Shown: positions 1 to 4,623 of the stretch, piece by piece
Numbering within the stretch: position 1 is the stretch's first letter
Layout: each line of letters begins with the position of its first letter
Assembly: GCA_030630935.1 (NCBI GenBank)
Contig: DAOVMD010000176.1
Span: 1 to 6,599, forward strand
DNA from: Candidatus Mcinerneyibacteriota bacterium
GTDB lineage: Bacteria; AUK180; JAQVHJ01
Reading direction: 5' to 3'
DNA length: 6,599 nt
Notes under the pieces: generated by a model
What the model saw: only the letters and a program-made list of their open reading frames with translations
The model's database searches: none
Told to the model about the DNA's origin: nothing
Program-made: the position numbers and the translations under genes

Positions 1-716
1 ATCCTAAAGAAGCTAAAGCTCATCCTGTTATATTTTTTGTTCATGGCGGCAGCTGGAGTTTTGGGGATAAGTCCTGGTATAATTATTTAGGTTATTCATT
101 TGCCAGGAAAGGTTTTGTAACTGTAATAATTTCATATCGTTTAGCACCTGACAATGTTTTCCCTTCACAAGCAGAAGATGTTGCAACAGCATTGGGTTTT
201 GTCTTTAACAATATTGAAAGATATAATGGTGATAGGAACAAGATTTTTATTGGAGGTCATTCTGCAGGTGCACATCTTGTATCTCTTGTAATTTTAGATG
301 AAAAGTATAAAAAAATCTATAATTTTGACCGAACAAAAATAAAAGGTGTTGCACTCCTTAGCGGTGTTTATATTATATCAGAAGAATTCTTAATTAAAGA
401 AAGACATAGTAAACTTGCATATAAAGTATTTACAAAAGATAATGAAGTATGGAAAGATGCTTCACCTTTTTACCATATAGAAAAGAAAAAACTTCCACCG
501 TTTTTAATTTGTTATGCAGAAAAAGATTGGCTGTTACTGAAATATCAATCAAAAATCATGCATAAGAAATTAATTAAATTTGGTATTGAAAGTGAGATAC
601 ACGAAGTTCCAACAAAGAACCATTATTCAGAAATAATCTTCGCTCAATTTGCAGATGATCCATTACACAAGGTGCTGATTTCCTTCATTAATAATATACT
701 GGATAAAGAAAAATGA
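1..716 (+). CDS. alpha/beta-hydrolase, carboxylesterase/BD-FAE-like (5' partial)
   Basis: The reading frame is open from the window edge (first full codon at position 3) to TGA at 714-716, giving 237 residues of the C-terminal part; the true start lies outside. An HGGSW oxyanion-hole motif sits near residue 14-18 and is followed by a YRLAP segment typical of esterases of the HSL/BD-FAE/kynurenine-formamidase type. The nucleophile elbow is GHSAG, with the serine codon at 261-263. The expected acid is the Asp of AEKDW (codon 525-527) and the expected base is the His of KNHY (codon 621-623), so the triad is complete and in the normal order. No signal peptide can be judged because the N-terminus is missing. 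The family hydrolyses ester or amide bonds of small molecules; the substrate cannot be inferred. No clear terminator follows. This is the only intact gene here ending in TGA. Confidence 0.9.
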   Translation, partial: PKEAKAHPVIFFVHGGSWSFGDKSWYNYLGYSFARKGFVTVIISYRLAPDNVFPSQAEDVATALGFVFNNIERYNGDRNKIFIGGHSAGAHLVSLVILDEKYKKIYNFDRTKIKGVALLSGVYIISEEFLIKERHSKLAYKVFTKDNEVWKDASPFYHIEKKKLPPFLICYAEKDWLLLKYQSKIMHKKLIKFGIESEIHEVPTKNHYSEIIFAQFADDPLHKVLISFINNILDKEK

Positions 717-767
717 TGGGAAACATCCCTCAACAAAACATAGAGGTTCTTGATAAAATAAAAAACA

Positions 768-796
768 TTGACAATAGATTTTTTCAATGATATAAT
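768..796 (+). promoter_or_regulatory. consensus sigma-70 type promoter without an obvious gene
   Basis: An exact TTGACA at 768-773 and an exact TATAAT at 791-796 are separated by 17 nt, the ideal spacing. Transcription would begin near 803 and run right. The first substantial ORF downstream is the beta-barrel gene at 1365, more than 550 nt away, so either the leader is very long or the promoter serves a short RNA or a lost gene. A short inverted repeat (CATTGA 766-771, TCAATG 784-789) overlaps the -35 box and spacer and could be an operator. Confidence 0.6.
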
Positions 797-851
797 AAAC
801 CTTATTGTTTTAAAGAATATGTTTTCGTACCTATACCGTTTTAGAAGTTCA

Positions 852-1112
852 TTAATAAGATGATTTAATATAAATCAGTTCTTTGAAATATTTACTTCCA
901 TACGATATTATTTGGAGAGTTTCAATACCAATCATCAAAGTATCAATCTTAAGTTTTTTACAGTTCATTAATTCAACTACATTTACTTTGTTCCATGTAT
1001 ACATTCTTCGAAAACCCTAAGGTTGGACTACATTTTTATATGTTTTTTAACATATGCCGCTTCTTTCCTGAGGTTGTTTTTCCAATATACAGTAAGTTAT
1101 GTTATTTGGCAT
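852..1112 (-). other. possible decayed ORF (87 codons, two internal stops)
   Basis: Read on the minus strand from an ATG at 1112, the frame runs to TAA at 854-852 and is broken by one TAA and one TAG in its first 35 codons. The last 50 codons are open from an internal ATG. No Shine-Dalgarno sequence precedes either ATG and I recognise no family. It lies downstream of the leftward promoter at 1192-1163, which is the only reason to consider it. It may simply be AT-rich noise. Confidence 0.12.
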
Positions 1113-1162
1113 AAAAATTGATGTATAAATTTAACAATAGTTCTTTTAAAGAAGTGTAAAAA

Positions 1163-1192
1163 ATATTATGAAAAAATATGAATGATTGTCAA
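1163..1192 (-). promoter_or_regulatory. candidate leftward promoter
   Basis: On the minus strand TTGACA (1192-1187) is followed after 18 nt by TAATAT (1168-1163), a perfect -35 with a 4/6 -10 box. Transcription would start near 1156 and run left toward the promoter at 768-796. The -10 match is imperfect and chance matches are common at this base composition. Confidence 0.3.
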
Positions 1193-1203
1193 TCGTTAAA
1201 ATC

Positions 1204-1260
1204 TATAATCAATATGCCTGTAAGAATTAAACTTGTTTTAGAATTCTAATCAGACAGGCA
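1204..1260 (+). promoter_or_regulatory. leader of beta-barrel gene 1: possible -10 box and hairpin
   Basis: A TATAAT at 1204-1209 is the best -10 box near the gene, but no good -35 stands at 16-18 nt (a TTGTCA lies only 12 nt upstream), so it is a weak candidate. Just after it, TGCCTGT (1215-1221) pairs with ACAGGCA (1254-1260), and inside that AGAATT (1223-1228) pairs with AATTCT (1242-1247). This gives a bulged stem of 13 bp in the 5' untranslated region, about 105 nt before the start codon. It matches no riboswitch class I know. Confidence 0.3.
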
Positions 1261-1364
1261 ATTTGAGGGGACTAAATAGAAATAAAAAGGTTTCTTAAAA
1301 AGGATTTAGAACGATTTTGGCGAAGCATATTTCTTAGAACCTAATTAAAAAAAAGGAGGAGAAG

Positions 1365-1892
1365 ATGAAAAAATCTCTCATCGTTCTAGTTGCAGTATTG
1401 TTCATGTTTACAGCTGTCCCTGCATTTTCACAGTTTATTGTTGGAGCTGATTATTTCAATTTTGAATTTGAAGATGAAACCGCTCCTATGTTTGGTGGTT
1501 ATGTAGGCTATGATATGGGGGACTGGGAACTTTCCCTTTCATATTATATGTGGGAAAAAGAGTATAATTTCAGTTATGGTTCCACCTCATTTTCCTGGAC
1601 TATGAAATTGAAACCGTTACATTTAATAGCAATTTATAAAATTGCTATTCCAAAATCACCTGAATGGGTTCCATTTGCGGGAATTGGTTATGGTCAGACA
1701 GAATTCAGTATTGAAGGTTATGAAGACGATGCTGAAAGTTATGATTCATGGCTCTGGATGATTGGGGTTAGGTATTATTTCAATCAGCAAACTGCAGTAA
1801 ATCTAAAATATGTAAGCGCAGAAGTTGACATTGAAGGAAATACAGGAAACGGTTCCGGGTTCGGAATTGGAGTTTCCTATAAATTTAAATAA
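1365..1892 (+). CDS. outer-membrane beta-barrel protein 1 (OmpW/OMP_b-brl-like)
   Basis: The product is 175 aa. A signal peptide (KK, hydrophobic core, AFS|Q cleavage near residue 22) is followed by about 153 residues of alternating aromatic/polar strands such as WELSLSYYMW, HLIAIYKI, WLWMIGVRYYF and GFGIGVSYKF. The C-terminus ends in an aromatic-rich strand, the usual BAM recognition signal, here with one extra Lys after the final Phe. Size suggests a small barrel of roughly eight strands in the outer membrane. The start is set by AAGGAGG at 1353-1359, five nt before ATG. It is a clear paralogue of the next gene (shared WEWx-LSY, GIGYG, G-RYYF-Q, LKY and GSGF-G blocks). The ligand or role is unknown; pore, adhesin or structural protein are all possible. 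Confidence 0.88.
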   Translation: MKKSLIVLVAVLFMFTAVPAFSQFIVGADYFNFEFEDETAPMFGGYVGYDMGDWELSLSYYMWEKEYNFSYGSTSFSWTMKLKPLHLIAIYKIAIPKSPEWVPFAGIGYGQTEFSIEGYEDDAESYDSWLWMIGVRYYFNQQTAVNLKYVSAEVDIEGNTGNGSGFGIGVSYKFK

Positions 1893-1903
1893 CAATTCTT
1901 TTT

Positions 1904-1930
1904 TGTGGGAGGGTTCTATGCCCTCCCACA
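1904..1930 (+). terminator. strong stem-loop after beta-barrel gene 1
   Basis: TGTGGGAGGG (1904-1913) pairs perfectly with CCCTCCCACA (1921-1930) around a 7-nt loop, starting 12 nt after the stop codon. No U-tract follows directly (the T-run lies before the stem), so it is not a canonical intrinsic terminator for rightward transcription. It may pause or partly end transcription, or protect the 3' end of the abundant upstream mRNA, while the next gene uses its own promoter. Confidence 0.5.
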
Positions 1931-2012
1931 CTCATCAGGAAAAATTTTCTCTATATATTTATTGCAATAAGGGATTAACAATGAATAATTTTTATACTGA
2001 ATCATTCTTTAT

Positions 2013-2041
2013 TTGACAAAAAGAAATAGTTATGATATAAT
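2013..2041 (+). promoter_or_regulatory. consensus promoter of beta-barrel gene 2
   Basis: Exact TTGACA (2013-2018) and exact TATAAT (2036-2041) with 17 nt between them. Transcription would start near 2048, giving a leader of about 22 nt that contains the AGGAGG site. The perfect boxes suggest strong constitutive expression of the following gene, independent of the first paralogue. Confidence 0.8.
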
Positions 2042-2058
2042 AAAAAAGAATTTTAAAC

Positions 2059-2064
2059 AGGAGG
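2059..2064 (+). promoter_or_regulatory. ribosome binding site that fixes the start at 2070
   Basis: AGGAGG lies five nt before ATG 2070. This rules out the upstream in-frame TTG at 2013, which is inside the -35 box, and places the initiator Met directly before a proper signal peptide. Confidence 0.8.
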
Positions 2065-2069
2065 ATTGC

Positions 2070-2645
2070 ATGAAAAGACTTTTCGTACTCTTAGCAGTTT
2101 TCACAATGCTATTAATGACGGTTCCTGCTTCTGCCGGTTGGGTAGGAGAAGCGAGCTATTTCAATTACACATTTGAACTTAGACCTGAATATCCCGGTTC
2201 CTTTAGTGAGAGTGCCTGACAATTCGGCACATATTATTTAGGATATGATACCGGTGGAAATTGGGAATGGGGTCTTAGCTATATGGAATGGACAAAGGAA
2301 CTTGAACCAGCTCCAGGCTATACTGAAAAGCTTACGCTTTATCCTACAATAGTTTATATTACCTATAAGTTTATATCAACAAAATCCCGTGATTGGGAAC
2401 CGATGATTGGAATTGGTTATGGATCAGTTCGAACGGTTTTCAGTGGTAAATATACCGGACTTTATCCATGGTCTTATCACGAAAGTCATCGTTATGATGT
2501 ATTCAGTTTCTTTATTGGAACTAGATATTACTTTCAGCAGAACTGGGGTGTAACGCTGAAATATATGCGCTATGAAGTCTATCCACAACATGGTTTAGTT
2601 CTTGGAAGCGGATTTAATTTTGGAGTAGTTTATAGATTTAAATAA
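2070..2645 (+). pseudogene. outer-membrane beta-barrel protein 2, interrupted by in-frame TGA
   Basis: The frame from ATG 2070 encodes a signal peptide (cleavage after ASA, residue 22) and mature strands closely parallel to the gene upstream, but codon 50 (2217-2219) is TGA. The same frame then continues without any other stop to TAA 2643-2645, for 191 sense positions against 175 in the paralogue. Both sides of the TGA align with paralogue 1 (SYFNYTFE before, YYLGYD and WEWGLSY after), so no frameshift is needed; one base change would restore it (CGA Arg, TGG Trp or GGA Gly to TGA). The stop falls in the first loop near the start of strand 2. The rest looks under selection: GIGYG, GTRYYFQQ, LKY, GSGF and a terminal YRFK are all kept. 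Options are a recent nonsense mutation, a sequencing error, or readthrough/recoding. The part after the stop could not be exported alone. Confidence 0.8.
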
Positions 2646-2657
2646 AATCTAAAAGTT

Positions 2658-2692
2658 AGGGGTTCGAATAATTTCGAACCCCTTAATTTTCT
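2658..2692 (+). terminator. intrinsic terminator of beta-barrel gene 2
   Basis: AGGGGTTCGAA (2658-2668) pairs perfectly with TTCGAACCCCT (2673-2683) around a TAAT loop, followed by TAATTTTCTT. It lies 12 nt after the stop codon. Confidence 0.9.
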
Positions 2693-2717
2693 TATGCAAT
2701 GAAATTTCTCTGCATAC

Positions 2718-2735
2718 CATGCAGTGATCTGCATG
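2718..2735 (+). repeat. small hairpin CATGCAG-TGAT-CTGCATG
   Basis: A perfect 7-bp stem with a 4-nt loop, followed a few bases later by a T-run (2742-2746). It could be a backup terminator behind the one at 2658-2692 or a small operator-like dyad. An extra TGCAT copy lies just upstream at 2711-2715. Confidence 0.4.
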
Positions 2736-2939
2736 TGACTATTTTTGAGTCCTTAGTTAATTAGATATCTAAAGATTTAAAAAATTATATCTTCATTGAC
2801 CAAAGCAATTCTTCAGAAAAAATAATTAAGTTTTTATTAGATCGTGGAAATCTTTAAACGCTGTTCGTAAGTCATTCAATAAGCTAATTATTTAAAAACG
2901 AGATTGCCACAGGACTAATGAATTAGTGCAAGATGCAGG

Positions 2940-3068
2940 CTATATAACTGCGCATACATAATTCGTCACTAAAAAACATTATTTTCAGTTGCACGATTGG
3001 TCAATTGACCAATCGTGCAACTGACATGAATAATAATTATGTCGAAAGACTTATGCGCAGTTATATAG
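2940..3068. repeat. 129-nt nested palindromic element (MITE-like)
   Basis: The outer arms are a perfect 17-bp inverted repeat, CTATATAACTGCGCATA (2940-2956) and its complement (3052-3068). The centre is a perfect 40-bp palindrome (2985-3024). The spacers of 28 and 27 nt are only partly complementary (TTCGTCA against TGTCGAA). Both palindromes share the same centre within half a base, so one strand could fold into a single long hairpin. Ends of TATATAAC...GTTATATA would suit a non-autonomous element inserting at TA, as for IS630/Tc1-type MITEs such as Correia elements; no transposase is present and a longer target duplication is not evident. Other readings are a bidirectional terminator or a recombinase/protein binding site. 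Confidence 0.75.
2985..3024. repeat. 40-bp perfect palindrome core
   Basis: Twenty-base arms, left arm TCAGTTGCACGATTGGTCAA, mirror exactly around the point between 3004 and 3005 with no loop. Long perfect palindromes with no spacer are unstable in many bacteria, so its intactness suggests recent arrival or function. It does not fit the integron attC consensus. Confidence 0.85.
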
Positions 3069-3173
3069 ATCTTCGATTCCCAATGACCCGGAACCACGCG
3101 CTTGCAAGAGATTGTCTGACAACTTGTGGATAAATTAAAACGAAAGTATTGTCATTAACGAATCGAAGATCTA
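3066..3173. repeat. second long imperfect palindrome, 108 nt
   Basis: A perfect 14-bp inverted repeat, TAGATCTTCGATTC (3066-3079) and GAATCGAAGATCTA (3160-3173), bounds it. Inside, AATGAC (3082-3087) pairs with GTCATT (3151-3156) about the same centre, and smaller dyads (CCAC...GTGG, TTGTC-T-GACAA) fill the middle. Its first three bases, TAG, are also the last three of the neighbouring palindrome, so the two elements abut or one inserted at the other's end. It is richer in G+C than the flanks. No coding capacity. Confidence 0.65.
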
Positions 3174-3263
3174 GCGAAGCGTCGGAAAGTGCGATAAACA
3201 GCGCACGAGCTTCCTCATTTTATTCGGAACAGGCTCCATAATCTCGCTTTAAAGAAAAACTTT

Positions 3264-3305
3264 AGATTGCCGCAGTCGTCGCAATACTCCTCCTTCGCAA
3301 TGACA
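3264..3305 (-). repeat. dispersed 'TCATTGCGA...GGCAATCT' type intergenic repeat
   Basis: On the minus strand the unit begins TGTCATTGCGAAGGAGGAG and ends GGCAATCT, with internal GCAAT/ATTGC dyads (3266-3270 against 3281-3285 and 3297-3301). From general familiarity, this pattern belongs to a widespread class of intergenic repeats in many unrelated bacterial genomes whose function is unknown. Partial relatives lie nearby: CGAGATTGCCAC at 2899-2910 and AGAGATTGTC at 3108-3117. Confidence 0.55.
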
Positions 3306-3314
3306 AAATGGAGC

Positions 3315-3411
3315 TATCGGACAGCCTCGCTAGGGTTCCGGGCTGCGCAAATAACGGATTATCGGAGAGCCTTCGCATTTCGCCACGATTATGAGCGCTG
3401 CAAATAATGTC
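3315..3411. repeat. degenerate tandem duplication of a 45-52 nt unit
   Basis: Each half begins TATCGGA[C/G]AGCCT (3315-3327 and 3360-3372) and ends near GC..GC..CAAATAA[C/T]G (3342-3356 and 3395-3409). The middles have diverged. The two copies are head to tail and adjacent. This looks like an old duplicated intergenic repeat; no frame is open through it. Confidence 0.4.
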
Positions 3412-3537
3412 TATTAACACTTTACACTTCGAGAACATGGCTTCCTATAAAACAGCAGCACTCGATTGGTTAAATCCTAACATATATTAGTAAATAGAGT
3501 ATCTATATTAAAATATTAATAATATACAAAAAAAATC

Positions 3538-3566
3538 TTGAAAAACCGTTAATTATATGTTATAAT
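3538..3566 (+). promoter_or_regulatory. extended -10 promoter of the lipoprotein operon
   Basis: TTGAAA (3538-3543), a 17-nt spacer and TATAAT (3561-3566), preceded by TGT, which makes an extended -10 (TGn). Transcription would begin near 3573, leaving a leader of about 26 nt with AAGGAG (3587-3592) six nt before ATG 3599. It appears to drive the genes from 3599 to beyond the window end. Confidence 0.8.
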
Positions 3567-3598
3567 TTCAGAAATGTAAAACTAAAAAGGAGAAGACA

Positions 3599-4612
3599 AT
3601 GAAAAATTGCAAAACCCTATACACCTTAATCGTTTTAGGTATTTTAGCTATTGCTGTCTCATTTAACTTTAGCTGTTCAAACGGCAATAAGTCAAATAAC
3701 TCTACAGAATGGAAAGAAGGAGGTAAGGTTCTGGTTAAATGCGGTGATGTCAAAATGACAGAATCAGAAGTTGAATCAGCCTTATTAACCGTACCAGCTG
3801 CCAGGCGTGATTCTATTAAAAAGAATCCGGAACGTTATGCAGATTTTGCACAAAGACTTCTAACTTTAAAGTTGGGTTCCTCAAAAGCTCTTGAAAAAAA
3901 AGTTCATGAAACCGATGATTTTAAAATGAAATTAAATGAACTGGATGCAATGTACAATTTACAAGTTAAGGTTGCACTACAAGAGGCATATATTAAAAAA
4001 GAAGTAATGGATAGAATTATTATAACAGATAAAGAAGCAAAGACTTTTTATAATTCCAATCTTGCATTGTGGGAAAAACGTGAGGTCTCAGAAATTTTCA
4101 TTTCTGTTTCACCTAATGCTACAAAAAAAGATATTAAAACAAAGGAATCTTTAGCTTTCAAGGTATATTATGAATTGAATGATAAGAAGACACCTTGGAA
4201 TGAAGCTGTAAAGAGATATTCTAATTCGAGTGATTTAATAAAGAATAGAAATGGTTCAAAAGGATTAATCCATAGAAATAGTAGGAAGTTTCCCAATATC
4301 ATAATTGTTGAAGCGTTCAAATTAAATGAAGTTAACAGTTCCACAAAACCGATTTCAACAAAAAAAGGTTTTTATATAATAAAACTTGATAAGAAAATCC
4401 AATTTGAGGAACAGCAGGAACAGATAAAGCGGGTTCTAACCAATAAAAGGGTCAGAAATGATCGGCAAGAGTTTATGGATAATTTAAAGACTGCACCCTT
4501 TGAATTTTTCATTGAAGGTTACGATCCAAATCAACCGCTATTAAAAACCAGACCAAAAAATGGTCCTGGAAAACCTAAAATAAAGAACATAGAAATTAAA
4601 AAAGGAAAATAA
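3599..4612 (+). CDS. SurA/PrsA-like parvulin-domain lipoprotein 1
   Basis: The product is 337 aa. The N-terminus is a signal peptide with a loose lipobox (NFSC, Cys26), so it is probably lipid-anchored on the periplasmic side. Residues about 43-145 form the helical SurA-type chaperone region, and about 160-266 resemble a parvulin (PpiC) domain: REVSEIFIS at the start, AVKRYSNSS in the middle, and the closing FKLNEV..ISTKKGFYIIKL. Both places where active parvulins usually carry His are altered (SEIFI instead of SHIL, GFYIIKL instead of GWHIIKL), and the Gly-rich turn is reduced to NGSKG, so isomerase activity is doubtful and a chaperone role is likelier. The C-terminal 20 residues are Lys-rich and low in complexity. 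It opens the operon; the next gene, a relative, starts 11 nt later. Confidence 0.82.
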   Translation: MKNCKTLYTLIVLGILAIAVSFNFSCSNGNKSNNSTEWKEGGKVLVKCGDVKMTESEVESALLTVPAARRDSIKKNPERYADFAQRLLTLKLGSSKALEKKVHETDDFKMKLNELDAMYNLQVKVALQEAYIKKEVMDRIIITDKEAKTFYNSNLALWEKREVSEIFISVSPNATKKDIKTKESLAFKVYYELNDKKTPWNEAVKRYSNSSDLIKNRNGSKGLIHRNSRKFPNIIIVEAFKLNEVNSSTKPISTKKGFYIIKLDKKIQFEEQQEQIKRVLTNKRVRNDRQEFMDNLKTAPFEFFIEGYDPNQPLLKTRPKNGPGKPKIKNIEIKKGK

Positions 4613-4623
4613 GTTTACTTATT
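4608..4623 (+). promoter_or_regulatory. hairpin over the stop codon, just before the GTG start
   Basis: AATAAGT (4608-4614) pairs with ACTTATT (4617-4623), placing the upstream TAA in the stem and the next start codon, GTG 4624, at its base. The only purine-rich site, AAGGAA (about 4602-4607), is some 17 nt upstream, too far for normal use. Translation of the second lipoprotein is therefore probably coupled to ribosomes ending the first. The stem is A/T-rich with a 2-nt nominal loop, hence weak. Confidence 0.35.

Larger units (their letters stand above)
717..1364. other. gene-free intergenic stretch, 648 nt
   Basis: I see no convincing protein gene or structural RNA. It is very AT-rich and holds a consensus rightward promoter at 768-796, a weaker leftward promoter at 1192-1163, a minus-strand frame with two stops between them (1112-852), and the leader of the first beta-barrel gene with a hairpin at 1215-1260. 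The two promoters face each other, so the central 350 nt could be transcribed on both strands, as a decayed gene or a small RNA. That is inference only. Confidence 0.6.
2646..3598. other. gene-free, repeat-rich intergenic region, 953 nt
   Basis: No protein-coding frame is supported on either strand. In order it holds the terminator of beta-barrel gene 2, a small hairpin (2718-2735), an AT-rich stretch, two abutting long palindromes (2940-3068 and 3066-3173), a GC-richer block to about 3420 with a dispersed repeat and a degenerate tandem duplication, then a very AT-rich segment carrying the promoter of the lipoprotein operon. An imperfect 15-nt inverted repeat (2891-2905 with 3240-3254, 12 of 15 matching) brackets both palindromes and may mark the ends of one compound insertion; this is weak. 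Confidence 0.7.

Noticed and set aside
1825-2016. 63-aa plus-strand ORF
   Set aside because: It starts inside the end of beta-barrel gene 1 in another frame and runs through the stem-loop into the next promoter; no RBS.
2013-2069. Earlier TTG start for beta-barrel gene 2
   Set aside because: The TTG is part of the -35 box and the extension would precede the RBS and signal peptide; ATG 2070 is correct.
2217-2219. Selenocysteine at the in-frame TGA
   Set aside because: Outer-membrane barrels are not known selenoproteins, the paralogue has no Cys at this place, and I see no convincing bSECIS hairpin right after the codon.
2070-2645. Frameshift rather than nonsense mutation
   Set aside because: Sequence before and after the TGA aligns to the paralogue in the same frame, so no insertion or deletion is needed.
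2945-2970. dif/XerCD-like site because of the TGCGCATA word
   Set aside because: The word is part of a perfect 17-bp inverted repeat and the remaining positions do not follow the 28-bp dif pattern.
2985-3024. Integron attC site
   Set aside because: GTTGCAC/GTGCAAC does not fit GTTRRRY/RYYYAAC, there is no extrahelical-base asymmetry in the core and no cassette ORF or intI nearby.
2890-3420. CRISPR array
   Set aside because: The repeats are palindromic or degenerate pairs, with no series of identical units separated by regular spacers and no cas genes.
3568-3753. 61-aa minus-strand ORF
   Set aside because: It overlaps the promoter and the signal-peptide end of lipoprotein 1, has no RBS and no recognisable domain; a shadow of the coding strand.
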